DNA of 64,000 nucleotides from Skeletonema tropicum (GCA_037178625.1 CM074128.1:558001-622000); one strand, 5' to 3'; counted from the stretch's first letter, positions 21,014 through 32,949 are shown. The notes: generated from the sequence alone by a model not told the origin. Program-made: numbers and translations.

Positions 21014-24000
21014 GCCATCCTACTGAGCAGTACAAATGAGCTTGTCTAGAGTATCCCCACCGGATGTAATGGTCCTCTAGAAGTTTCTCATGCCCATACT
21101 GACGAAGATAGATACGATTTGGTACAATGTGGTGCTGCTGGCCAGCCCACACTGGACCTCTCACATCAGCTACTAGGATGTAGCAACGCTTCTATGTATG
21201 CCATCCAACTGAGCAGTACAAATGAGCTTGTCTAGAGTATCCCCGCCAACTAGAATGGGCCACTACAAGAGGCTCATGCCCATACTGACGAAGATAGATA
21301 CGATTTGGTAGAATGTGGTGCTGCTGGCCAGCCCACACTGGACCTCTCACATCAGCTACTAGGATGTAGCATCGCTTCTATGCATGCCATCCTACTGAGC
21401 AGTACAAATGAGCTTGACTAGTATCCCCGTTCGTTATAATGGTCCTGTAGAGAAGCTTCTCATGCCCATACTGACGAAGAAGGATACGATTTGGTAGAAT
21501 GCGGTGCTGCTGGCCAGCCCACACTGGACCTCTCACATCAGCTACATGGTGATAGCATCGCTTCTATGTATTCCATCCTACTGAGCAGTACAAATGAGCT
21601 TGTCTAGTATCCCCGCCGACTAGAATGGGCCACTACAAGCGGCTCATTCCCATACTGACGAAGATAGATACGATTTGGTAGAATGTGGTGCTGCTGGGCA
21701 GCCCACACTGGACCTCTCACATCAGCTACTAGGATGTAGCATCGCTTCTATGCATGCCATCCTACTGAGCAGTACAAATGAGCTTGTCTAGCATCCCCGC
21801 TCGTTATAATGGTCCTCTAGAGAAGCTTCTCATGCCCATACTGACGAAGATAGATACGATTTGGTAGAATGTGGTGCTGCTGGCCAGCCCACACTGGACA
21901 TCTCACATCAGCTACTAGGATGTAGCATCGCTTCTATGTATGCCATCCTACTGAGCAGTACAAATGAGCTTGTCTAGTATCCCCGCCGACTTTAAAAGAT
22001 CTCTAGAAGCTTCTCATGCCCATACTGACGAAGATAGATACGATTTGGTAGAATGTGGTGCTGCTGGCCAGCCCACACTGGACCTCTCACATCAGCTACA
22101 TGGTGATAGCATCGCTTCTATGTATGCCATCCTACTGAGCAGTACAAATGAGCTTGTCTAGTATCCCCGCCGACTAGAATGGGCCACTAGAAGCTTCTCA
22201 TGCCCATACTGACGAAGATAGATACGATTTGGTAGAATGCGGTGCTGCTGGCCAGCCCACACTGGACCTCTCACATCAGCTACTAGGATGTAGCATCGCT
22301 TCTATGCATGCCATCCTACTGAGCAGTACAAATGAGCTTGTCTAGTATCCCCGCCGGATATAATGGTCCTCTAGAAGCTTTTTATGCCCATACTGACGAA
22401 GATAGATACGATTTGGTAGAATGTGGTGCTGCTGGCAAGCCCACACTGGACCTCTCACATCAGCTACTAGGATGTAGCATCGCTTCTATGTATGCCATCC
22501 TACTGAGCAGTACAAATGAGCTTGTCTAGTATGACCGCCGGATATAATGGTCCTCTAGAAGCTTCTCATGCCCATACTGACGAAGATAGATACGATTTGG
22601 TAGAATGTGGTGCTGCTGGCCAGCCCACACTGGACCTCTCACATCAGCTACTAGGATGTAGCATCGCTTCTATGTATGCCATCCTACTGAGCAGTACAAA
22701 TGAGCTTGTCTAGTATCCCCGCCGACTAGAATGGGCCACTAGAAGCTTCTCATGCCCATACTGACGAAGATAGATACGATTTGGTAGAATGCGGTGCTGC
22801 TGGCCAGCCCACACTGGACCTCTCACATCAGCTACTAGGATGTAGCATCGCTTCTATGCATGCCATCCTACTGAGCAGTACAAATGAGCTTGTCTAGTAT
22901 CCCCGCTCGTTATAATGGTCCTCTAGAATCTTCTCATGCCCATACTGACGAAGATAGATACGATTTGGTAGAATGTGGTGCTGCTGGCAAGCCCACACTG
23001 GACCTCTCACATCAGCTACTAGGATGTAGCATCGCTTCTATGTATGCCATCCTACTGAGCAGTACAAATGAGCTTGTCTAGTATCCCCGCCGACTAGAAT
23101 GGGCCACTAGAAGCGGCTCATGCCCATACTAACGAAGAAGATACGATTTGGTAGAATGTGGTGCTGCTGGCCAGCCCACACTGGACCTCTCACATCAGCT
23201 ACTAGGATGTAGCATCGCTTCTATGCATGCCATCCTACTGAGCAGTACAAATGAGCTTGTCTAGTATCCCCGCTCGTTATAATGGTCCTCTAGAATCTTC
23301 TCATGCCCTTACTGACGAAGATAGATACGATTTGGTAGAATGTGGTGCTGCTGGCAAGCCCACACTGGACCTCTCACATCAGCTACATGGTGATAGCATC
23401 GCTTCTATGTATGCCATCCTACTGAGCAGTACAAATGAGCTTGTCTAGTATCCCCGCCGACTTTAAAAGATCTCTAGAAGCTTTTTATGCCCATACTGAC
23501 GAAGATAGATACGATTTGGTAGAATGTGGTGCTGCTGGCCAGCCCACACTGGACCTCTCACATCAGCTACTAGGATGTAGCATCGCTTCTATGTATGCTA
23601 TCCTACTGAGCAGTACAAATGAGCTTGTCTAGTATCCCCGCCGACTTTGAAAGATCTCTAGAAGCTTCTCATGCCCATACTGACGAAGATAGATACGATT
23701 TGGTAGAATGTGGTGCTGCTGGCCAGCCCACACTGGACCTCTCACATCAGCTACTAGGATGTAGCATCGCTTCTATGTATGCCATCCTACTGAGCAGTAC
23801 AAATGAGCTTGTCTAGTATCCCCGCCGACTAGAATGGGCCACTAGAAGCTTCTCATGCCCATACTGACGAAGAAGGATACGATTTGGTAGAATGCGGTGC
23901 TGCTGGCCAGCCCACACTGGACCTCTCACATCAGCTACTAGGATGTAGCATCGCTTCTATGCATGCCATCCTACTGAGCAGTACAAATGAGCTTGTCTAG

Positions 24001-27000
24001 TATCCCCGCTCGTTATAATGGTCCTCTAGAGAAGCTTCTCATGCCCATACTGACGAAGATAGATACGATTTGGTAGAATGTGGTGCTGCTGGCCAGCCCA
24101 CACTGGACCTCTCACATCAGCTACTAGGATGTAGCATCGCTTCTATGTATGCCATCCTACTGAGCAGTACAAATGAGCTTGTCTAGTATCCCCGCCGACT
24201 AGAATGGGCCACTAAAAGCTTATCATGCCCATACTGACGAAGATAGATACGATTTGGTAGAATGCGGTGCTGCTGGCCAGCCCACACTGGACCTCTCACA
24301 TCAGCTACTAGGATGTAGCATCGCTTCTATGCATGCCATCCTACTGAGCAGTACAAATGAGCTTGTCTAGTATCCCCGCTCGTTATAATGGTCCTCTAGA
24401 ATCTTCTCATGCCCTTACTGACGAAGATAGATACGATTTGGTAGAATGTGGTGCTGCTGGCAAGCCCACACTGGACCTCTCACATCAGCTACTAGGATGT
24501 AGCATCGCTTCTATGTATGCCATCCTACTGAGCAGTACAAATGAGCTTGTCTAGTATCCCCGCCGACTAGAATGGGCCACTAGAAGCGGCTCATGCCCAT
24601 ACTAACGAAGAAGATACGATTTGGTAGAATGTGGTGCTGCTGGCCAGCCCACACTGGACCTCTCACATCAGCTACTAGGATGTAGCATCGCTTCTATGCA
24701 TGTCATCGTACTGAGCAGTACAAATGAGCTTGTCTAGTATCCCCGCTCGTTATAATGGTCCTCTAGAGAAGCTTCTCATGCCCATACTGACGAAGATAGA
24801 TACGATTTGGTAGAATGTGGTGCTGCTGGGCAGCCCACACTGGACATCTCACATCAGCTACTAGGATGTAGCATCGCTTCTATGTATGCCATCCTACTGA
24901 GCAGTACAAATGAGCTTGTCTAGTATCCCCGCCGACTAGAATGGGCCACTAAAAGCGGCTCATGCCCATACTGACGAAGATAGATACGATTTGGTAGAAT
25001 GCGGTGCTGCTGGCCAGCCCACACTGGACATCTCACATCAGCTACTAGGATGTAGCATCGCTTCTATGCATGCCATCCTACTGAGCAGTACAAATGAGCT
25101 TGTCTAGTATCCCCGCTCGTTATAATGGTCCTCTAGAGAAGCTTCTCATGCCCATACTGACGAAGATAGATACGATTTGGTAGAATGTGGTGCTGCTGGG
25201 CAGCCCACACTGGACATCTCACATCAGCTACTAGGATGTAGCATCGCTTCTATGTATGCCATCCTACTGAGCAGTACAAATGAGCTTGTCTAGTATCCCC
25301 GCCGACTTTAAAAGATCTCTAGAAGCTTCTCATGCCCATACTGACGAAGAAGGATACGATTTGGTAGAATGCGGTGCTGCTGGCCAGCCCACACTGGACC
25401 TCTCACATCAGCTACTAGGATGTAGCATCGCTTCTATGCATGCCATCCTACTGAGCAGTACAAATGAGCTTGTCTAGTATCCCCGCCGGATATAATGGTC
25501 TTCTAGAAGCTTTTTATGCCCATACTGACGAAGATAGATACGATTTGGTAGAATGCGGTGCTGCTGGCCAGCCCACACTGGACCTCTCACATCAGCTACT
25601 AGGATGTAGCATCGCTTCTATGTATTCCATCCTACTGAGCAGTACAAATGAGCTTGTCTAGTATCCCCGCCGACTAGAATGGGCCACTAGAAGCTTCTCA
25701 TGCCCATACTGACGAAGATAGATACGATTTGGTAGAATGCGGTGCTGCTGGCCAGCCCACACTGGACCTCTCACATCAGCTACTAGGATGTAGCATCGCT
25801 TCTATGCATGCCATCCTACTGAGCAGTACAAATGAGCTTGTCTAGTATCCCCGCTCGTTATAATGGTCCTCTAAAGAAGCTTCTCATGCCCATACTGACG
25901 AAGATAGATACGATTTGGTAGAATGTGGTGCTGCTGGGCAGCCCACACTGGACCTCTCACATCAGCTACTAGGATGTAGCATCGCTTCTATGTATGCCAT
26001 CCTACTGAGCAGTACAAATGAGCTTGTCTAGTATGACCGCCGGATATAATGGTCCTCTAGAAGCTTCTCATGCCCATACTGACGAAGATAGATACGATTT
26101 GGTAGAATGTGGTGCTGCTGGCCAGCCCACACTGGACCTCTCACATCAGCTACTAGGATGTAGCATCGCTTCTATGTATGCCATCCTACTGAGCAGTACA
26201 AATGAGCTTGTCTAGTATCCCCGCCGACTAGAATGGGCCACTAGAAGCTTCTCATGCCCATACTGACGAAGATAGATACGATTTGGTAGAATGCGGTGCT
26301 GCTGGCCAGCCCACACTGGACCTCTCACATCAGCTACTAGGATGTAGCATCGCTTCTATGCATGCCATCCTACTGAGCAGTACAAATGAGCTTGTCTAGT
26401 ATCCCCGCTCGTTATAATGGTCCTCTAGAATCTTCTCATGCCCATACTGACGAAGATAGATACGATTTGGTAGAATGTGGTGCTGCTGGCAAGCCCACAC
26501 TGGACCTCTCACATCAGCTACTAGGATGTAGCATCGCTTCTATGTATGCCATCCTACTGAGCAGTACAAATGAGCTTGTCTAGTATCCCCGCCGACTAGA
26601 ATGGGCCACTAGAAGCGGCTCATGCCCATACTAACGAAGAAGATACGATTTGGTAGAATGTGGTGCTGCTGGCCAGCCCACACTGGACCTCTCACATCAG
26701 CTACTAGGATGTAGCATCGCTTCTATGCATGCCATCCTACTGAGCAGTACAAATGAGCTTGTCTAGTATCCCCGCTCGTTATAATGGTCCTCTAGAGAAG
26801 CTTCTCATGCCCATACTGACGAAGATAGATACGATTTGGTAGAATGTGGTGCTGCTGGCCAGCCCACACTGGACCTCTCACATCAGCTACTAGGATGTAG
26901 CATCGCTTCTATGCATGCCATCCTACTGAGCAGTACAAATGAGCTTGTCTAGTATCCCCGCTGGATATAATGGTCCTCTAGAAGCTTCTCATGCCCATAC

Positions 27001-27394
27001 TGACGAAGATAGATACGATTTGGTAGAATGTGGTGCTGCTGGCAAGCCCACACTGGACCTCTCACATCAGCTACATGGTGATAGCATCGCTTCTATGTAT
27101 GCCATCCTACTGAGCAGTACAAATGAGCTTGTCTAGTATCCCCGCCGACTAGAATGGGCCACTAGAAGCGGCTCATGCCCATACTAACGAAGAAGATACG
27201 ATTTGGTAGAATGCGGTGCTGCTGGCCAGCCCACACTGGACCTCTCACATCAGCGACTACGATGTAGCATCGCTTCTATGCATGTCATCCTACTGAGCAG
27301 TACAAATGAGCTTGTCTAGTATCCCCGCCGGATATAATGGTCCTCTAGAAGCTTCTCATGCGAAGATAGATACGATTTGGTAGAATGTGGTGCT

Positions 27395-28290
27395 GCTGCT
27401 CTCTTATCAGCTACGAGGTCGCAGCATCGCTCCCATCAATGATATCCGTATGAGCAGCGCTAATATGCTTTCATACTATCGCCACCAGCTATAATGGGTC
27501 ACTAGAAGCGGCTCATGCGCATAGTGACGACGATAGATATGATATTGTTGACTGTGTGGTGCTGCCGGCGAGCCCAGATTGGACCTCTCCGATCAGCTAC
27601 GAGGTCGCAGCATCGCTCCCATCAATGATATCCGTATGAGCAGCGCTAATATGCTTTCATACTATCGCCACCAGCTATAATGGGTCACTAGAAGCGGCTC
27701 ATGCGCATAGTGACGACGATAGATATGATATTGTTGACTGTGGTGCTGCCGGCGAGCCCAGATCCAGAGGTGATCTCTACTCTCTTATCAGCTACGAGGT
27801 CGCAGCATCGCTCCCATCAATGATATCCGTATGAGCAGCGCTAATATGCTTTCATACTATCGCCACCAGCTATAATGGGTCACTAGAAGCGGCTCATGCG
27901 CATAGTGACGACGATAGATATGATATTGTTGACTGTGGTGCTGCCGGCGAGCCCAGATTGGACCTCTCCGATCAGCTACGAGGTCGCAGCATCGCTTCCC
28001 ATCAATGATATCCGTATGAGCAGCGCTAATATGCTTTCATACTATCGCCACCAGCTATAATGGGTCACTAGAAGCGGCTCAGTGCGCATAGTGACGACGA
28101 TAGATATGATATTGTTGACTGTGGTGCTGCCGGCGAGCCCAGATCCAGAGGTGATCTCTACTCTCTTATCAGCTACGAGGTCGCAGCATCGCTTCCCATC
28201 AATGATATCCGTATGAGCAGCGCTAATATGCTTTCATACTATCGCCACCAGCTATAATGGGTCACTAGAAGCGGCTCATGCGCATTAGTT
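27395..28290 (+). repeat. Diverged satellite subfamily at right edge
   Basis: About five units related to the main satellite but with many substitutions (landmarks CGAGGTCGCAGCATCGCT and ATGCTTTCATACTATCGCC). Two variants alternate: one with GATTGGACCTCTCC (about 27562 and 27955), the other with GATCCAGAGGTGATCTC (about 27762 and 28141). The same reading frame as in the main family stays open (EAAHAHSDDDRYDIVDCGAA). The units are very alike among themselves, so the subfamily was homogenised separately. Confidence 0.85.
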
Positions 28291-28708
28291 ACTACGGTAG
28301 TATGTATGTTCAGAATGACGTTCTTTCGGTCATCTTGAATTTTTGTCCTAAGGTCGCCTACAGTGGAAGGAATGAAGTCATTCAGTTAATGAGGAGAAGA
28401 ATCATACGTTGGTATTCACTTTGTTTAAGATAACAGCAATATAGAAGCTATCCTTGGACAAATGATAGAGGAGCATTGATGAGAGAGTTGAAAATGGGAG
28501 AGAACAGTAAGAGCATCGTCCATAGAACGAGGAGGGAAAGAGGAAAAATCAGGGTGGATGGTATGGTAGGAAGGTTGAGACCAAGAGTCGGCGACGCGAT
28601 CACGGTGCAGATCCTATTCCAAATGAATGACATCGCCAATATAATTTAATGAAATATAATTTATCTCATAGAAGCAACTATCCAGCTTTATCCTGCATCA
28701 TCATCATC
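28291..28708. other. Spacer after the satellite
   Basis: A transition from satellite to unique sequence. No gene is supportable; the minus-strand frame at 28448-28639 has no family features. Confidence 0.3.
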
Positions 28709-28939
28709 ATGTTCGAGTCCTCTGCAGCACCTCCATCTCCAACATCTTCCTTCTCCTCCTCCTCCTTCACTCTTTTGCAACAACACCTCAAGGTACTTAT
28801 TGCTTTAATCCTCTGTGAAAGTATTTTCTTCTGGACCTTGAGTTATACTGACACCGATGATGATACGATTAATTATCGTGGGCACTCTTTGCTTGGAAAC
28901 AGGGTGGTGCCTTCGTTCGTAATGATCGTACCGTTATGA
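28709..28939 (+). CDS. Possible small single-pass membrane protein
   Basis: From the ATG at 28709 there are 76 aa: a Ser/Pro-rich start, then a hydrophobic segment (HLKVLIALILCESIFFWTL, about residues 28-46) and an acidic loop TDTDDDT. It is unrecognised and may be an exon. Its tail codons (GHSLLGNRVV) fall in a sequence that recurs at 46371, which weakens the case for a unique gene. Confidence 0.25.
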   Translation: MFESSAAPPSPTSSFSSSSFTLLQQHLKVLIALILCESIFFWTLSYTDTDDDTINYRGHSLLGNRVVPSFVMIVPL

Positions 28940-29250
28940 TGTCACTATGGCAGATGAAAGTGCCACTGCAATCTTGCGTAGAGATGTCGATGAAGCTGGT
29001 AGGGACGATGTGCTATTGCTCGCAGCGGAAATTGTGGCGACGCGTGAATGACATAGTGCGCTTTTGAAAAATGATCTACTGTACCGTAACTGGTAGCAAT
29101 TCCCAGTACGATACAAAAAATCCAATCCCAATCGAGCAAAATCCGAATAAAAGCACGCACCGGCCTACTTCGGTATTGTAACTAATTTTAGACTACTACG
29201 ATAGTTCCTTCATATTGTTCAGCCGCTTCGTATCTTGCTCCTGCACGACG
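28940..29250. other. Intergenic, upstream of the TPR gene
   Basis: Presumed promoter region of the TPR gene. No separate gene is supportable. Confidence 0.3.
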
Positions 29251-30480
29251 ATGGACAAGATAGATATCGACGGAACGCCATTCTCCGTTCTAATGGATCG
29301 AGCAGTGAAGATCAAATCTGATCAATCGGCTCATCTCGCCCGAAAGTTCAATGCATTGCCCAGCTTTATCCAGTCTTCAATTTTCCCCAGCGACGAAGTG
29401 ATCAATGCAAGACTTCTCGATTCTTTCACTGACCGCTTCGATGCCGCAATGAAATTGAAGGACGACGGAAATGCTGCCTATCGTGAAGGAAGGTTCGATG
29501 AAGCATTGGAGAAGTACCAAGCGTCTCTCGCAATATTTCGCTTCGTGGAGAATACGAATCCAAATATAAAGAACGAAGGCATCAAAGATGAATACTTGAG
29601 GGAGACTATTTATGTCCCTGAGAATAACGACGAGCAGCAGCAACTACAAGAGTTTCTAGCAAAGTTGTACAATAATTTAGCGCTTACTTCAATGAAAAGA
29701 CATGACCATCGGGCAGCGGTGAAGGCGTGTGACTGTGCCATCGGAGTTGATAGAAACAATGACAAGTCATTCTTCCTCCGCGCACAAGCAAGGCTTGCTC
29801 CAAAGAGTGCTAGCGCGGTTGATGAGGAGCTCGCAATGTTGGATTTGAAGGCGGCGGTGACAATTAATCCAAACAATATGCAGGCTAGAAAGCATTTGAA
29901 AGAACTACGCCTACGCGTTCGAAGTCAAAGAACAAAAGACAAGGATGCTTTTGCCGGTTTATTCAGCCGGGGTGAAATTTACGATACAAATGAGCTCGAC
30001 GAAGAGAAGGAAGCGCGCAGAAAGTGCCGCGAGAAACACCGTGTCAAAGCCAAGGAGCAAGACGTGATTGTCGGCCGGCAACTTTCTCAGTTCTATTCCG
30101 AGCGAGGAATGATTGAGGAAAGGACTCAAATCGAGGAGAGTCTGAAGTCGCTGAATGCTGCTAGCAATCAAGTGTCGAATGAAGTTGACTTCCGCAATCC
30201 CACTGCAAAGATGGTCGAAGAGGCCAACGCTATGGGTGTAGACTTGAGTGACCAGCAGACAATCGAGATGTTGGAGCAAATGCGAGAGGAAAAGGATAGA
30301 GGAATTGAAGTACGCAATGACAACACCGAGCAAAACAGCACCAGCACGTCTACGGTCACAAACAAGTGCTCATCGACACGATTTCTCAAACTCTTCCGAG
30401 GAGCTGCAATGCTTTGTGTAGTGCTGATCGTTTACATTCGGATCTTGAATTCCTTTATTCACTATCAAATGAATGTTTGA
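29251..30480 (+). CDS. TPR protein with C-terminal tail anchor
   Basis: 409 aa from the ATG at 29251; an in-frame ATG at 29215 is possible but its extra residues look non-coding. Three tetratricopeptide repeats occupy about residues 70-220 (DGNAAYREGRFDEALEKYQ; LYNNLALTSMKRHDHRAA; DLKAAVTINPNNMQARKHL), the arrangement of Hsp90-binding co-chaperones and FKBP-type proteins, here without an FKBP domain. A charged helical middle follows, and the last ~25 residues form one membrane span (AAMLCVVLIVYIRILNSFI), which suggests a tail anchor in ER, mitochondrial or plastid membrane. A role as a chaperone-docking or import co-factor is plausible but not shown. Confidence 0.75.
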   Translation: MDKIDIDGTPFSVLMDRAVKIKSDQSAHLARKFNALPSFIQSSIFPSDEVINARLLDSFTDRFDAAMKLKDDGNAAYREGRFDEALEKYQASLAIFRFVENTNPNIKNEGIKDEYLRETIYVPENNDEQQQLQEFLAKLYNNLALTSMKRHDHRAAVKACDCAIGVDRNNDKSFFLRAQARLAPKSASAVDEELAMLDLKAAVTINPNNMQARKHLKELRLRVRSQRTKDKDAFAGLFSRGEIYDTNELDEEKEARRKCREKHRVKAKEQDVIVGRQLSQFYSERGMIEERTQIEESLKSLNAASNQVSNEVDFRNPTAKMVEEANAMGVDLSDQQTIEMLEQMREEKDRGIEVRNDNTEQNSTSTSTVTNKCSSTRFLKLFRGAAMLCVVLIVYIRILNSFIHYQMNV

Positions 30481-30784
30481 GATCTGCTCACGTGTGCAAT
30501 CATCGGTGGAAGCTGCCGTAAATAAATATAGTGTGAATACCATTGCACTAACGTTTACATTAATAGAGTACATATATATTGTTCCAAAATCATAACACAA
30601 GTCGACTTAGCAGTCACCCAGATGACGAATGTCTAGTCTGCCGCATTTTCTCGATGTGAAATTCGCCGCAGTTATCTCCTTCAGGTTTGCCTGAGCCAAT
30701 CACATCTAGTAGCTACCCTTACTTCCTAGGAAATCTCGTCAGCATGTTTGTCAGTTTGAATCTCGTTTTGTAACGGAAGGAACG
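30481..30784. other. Convergent intergenic region
   Basis: Lies between the 3' ends of the TPR gene and the subtilisin gene. Nothing else is seen. Confidence 0.35.
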
Positions 30785-32949
30785 TTACAAGATCTTATTC
30801 ATCCAGATTACCCAGAGGACTAGACAGGTTGTGAGATGTAGTGGCGTGGGAGATAACGTGGGAGTGGAAGACGATGACAAATAGGCTGGGTACCGATTTA
30901 GTGACATTGGAGGACTTGCAGGTGACGTAAATATTTTCGGATCTGGAACTATTGCGTGTGGCGTTGGGCTGACCGAATCTTCGGTAAAATCACTTCCTAT
31001 CGGTGGTGAGGTGGAAGGAGATGAGCTTGGCGTATTTGTTGGAGCTGCAGACGGAGGCAAATGTGCAGTCTCACTTGTGGACTGAGAAGAAATTGTTGGG
31101 TGAGAAGATTTTCTATCTGTAGGCGATATTGATGTCAACGTAGTCGCAAACGTAATTAGTGACACACTATTTGTGGGAGATGATGTCAGTGAAAGAGAAG
31201 TCGGTGGGACCGTTGGCTGCAAAACGTGAAGAGATAATGTTTAGAAGTGCAGAAGGAACATCAAACACGAAGAAACTCATCAGTTCATGCACTCACTGGG
31301 TATGTCCGAGGACTTGTAGGATTAACCGAAGGTCTATAGGTTCGATTGACCGACGGACTAACAGTATTAGAAGTTACTTGCGCCGCTGTTGGTGTCTCGG
31401 TTATATTGGAGAGTGTCATAGAATTGGATGGGCTGGCGGATGTTGAAAGTGGTACAAAAGGAGGAGACGTCTCTTTCTCAGTAGGACGCTCTGTTGGAGC
31501 CAAAGTCTTGACTGCTAGAGATTGTATCTGTTGACACCCTCCAAAGGCGCCAAACGACTTCGGAATGGAATCTTCTCCACCAAATTCACACCCAAATTGA
31601 TTGAGCGCATCAAACGCAGCCTTTACTTGAATGATACCATAACCATTCTTTTCATCGCAACCGGTAGGATCTTGAGAAATTCTCAATGCCGTTCGAGCAA
31701 ATACATTCCGAATTTGTTGATTTGAGCAGTTAGGGAAGTAGCCCCACACAAGTGCTAATGCACCTGCAACATATGGAGTTGCCATACTTGTGCCACTCAA
31801 TGACCTGTATCCACCACTCACATGAGTGCTTTTGATGCTTACTCCTGGAGCCATCAGCTCCACTTGATCGTTGTAATTACTGAACTCTGCTCGATTGCCA
31901 TGCCGATCTACTGCCCCAATGCTTATTACAGACGGATAGCTTGCGGGGTAGTCATGGACTGCTTCGCCTTTATTGCCCGATGCAGACACTAACAAAACCC
32001 CTTCATTATACGCTCTCTCAAACTCATCTTGAAATATTTCCGAATTAAGGCCACCTCCAATCGACATGGATATTATCTTTGATCCATTATCAATACATCC
32101 TTGTATAGCTCTCAACATGATAAATGCAGTACCAATCCCTTCATCATTGAGAGCTTTTACAATATGGAATGAAAACATGTTTTCATCAGGAATAACTCCA
32201 ACAACTCCTTTCTGATTCCCACCAATAGCTCCAATCACTCCAGCACAATGTGTTCCATGTCCATCATTATCAAAGAATGCACTTCCGTAACCTACATCCG
32301 TCTGTGTGACTTGATCTTTTGGCAGGTCTTCATGATCAATGTCATATCCGGTATCAATGATGCATACTTTGACAGGTGTATTGATATATCGATTCGGTTG
32401 GGACGAAACAGTTGTCAACATTTCATCAGCTTGTATGAGTCGATTGCCGTATTGTTCAACTTCCTCTAGAGTTCTTCGAAGATTACTACCTGTAGTAGTG
32501 TATTGTTGTTGCTCGTCGTCTTGCTCCTCAATGGCTGGAGATTTGTATATTTCAAAGTCCTCTTCTACAAGTAATACATGATCATCGTTCCTCAATTCAT
32601 GTATGACCATGTCTTTGTCTTCTGGATAAACGTCGACCGATGCAAGATGCCCCTTGTCAGAAATGTTCGAGACAGATCTTACTTTCGTGTTGAATAATTG
32701 GTTGACGCTACCGCCGTTGCTGCTACGTGTTGAGAACGAGCGTAGATTGTCGCTATTACTGTTACTCGACGTGGGTTTGAATTTGACAAGAAGTTTGACT
32801 GTAGTTTTGGTTGCGGTGTCGGTAGTAGGTGCATCATATTTGTCAGGTTTCGCCATCAAGACATCTGACTGCAGTAGCAGAAGAAGTAGGATGGCGACAG
32901 CGTTTATCATTCTGCAGTTATGACTCTGAAATGATTGGTTTGCGTGCAT
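30785..32949 (-). CDS. Secreted subtilisin-like serine protease (two exons)
   Basis: Exons 32949-31297 and 31216-30785 (donor CCCA/GTGAGTG, acceptor ACGTTTTGCAG) give 694 aa. A signal peptide (MINAVAILLLLLLQ) begins at Met14, so the start may be 32910. An inhibitor-I9-like prodomain spans residues ~50-140. The peptidase S8 domain has Asp199 (IIDTGYDIDHEDLP), His231 (DGHGTHCAG), oxyanion Asn326 (SASGNKG) and Ser388 (SGTSMATPYVAG), so the triad is complete. The last ~220 residues are Ser/Thr/Pro-rich and end in a short hydrophobic segment (TTCLVLWVIW), possibly a membrane or GPI signal. It is likely a secreted or surface protease. Confidence 0.9.

Larger units (their letters stand above)
15039..27136 (+). 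other. Repeated 65-codon ORFs within satellite units
   Basis: Sixteen units hold an uninterrupted 65-aa frame; the starts are 15039, 15778, 16708, 21964, 22332, 22516, 22884, 23251, 23435, 23619, 24357, 25280, 25464, 26018, 26386 and 26939. The product begins MSLSSIPA, contains HTDEDRYDLVECGAAG and QPTLDLSHQL, and ends LLSSTNELV. In neighbouring intact units the next ATG overlaps the previous stop by 14 bp (ATGAGCTTGTCTAG). In other units an in-frame TAG (GCCGACTAG) or a two-base insertion (CTAGAGAAGC) breaks the N-terminal part, while the C-terminal 50 codons stay open almost everywhere. Translation is unproven, and the frame may be a relic of a coding ancestor. Confidence 0.5.
14485..28290. 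repeat. 184-bp satellite array, interrupted
   Basis: A tandem array of about 55 units with a period near 184 bp, shown by the fixed core GTGCTGCTGGCCAGCCCACA and the repeated junction ATGAGCTTGTCTAG. About 2.7 units at the left (14485-14985) are inverted. Units then run forward from 14990 to 17431, are split by a retrotransposon (17432-21013), and continue to about 27395, where they give way to a diverged subfamily up to 28290. Units alternate between variants, so the true higher-order period is about 368 bp. GC content is close to that of the neighbouring genes. I see nothing that would make it a CRISPR or an rDNA spacer. Confidence 0.95.

Noticed and set aside
15039..27136. Annotating each 65-codon satellite ORF as a separate gene
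   Set aside because: Only about a third of the units are intact, translation is unproven and the frame may be a relic, so they are listed once as a group.
14485..28290. CRISPR-like array
   Set aside because: The period is about 184 bp with no unique spacers, the units are homologous along their whole length, and the surrounding genes are eukaryotic with introns.
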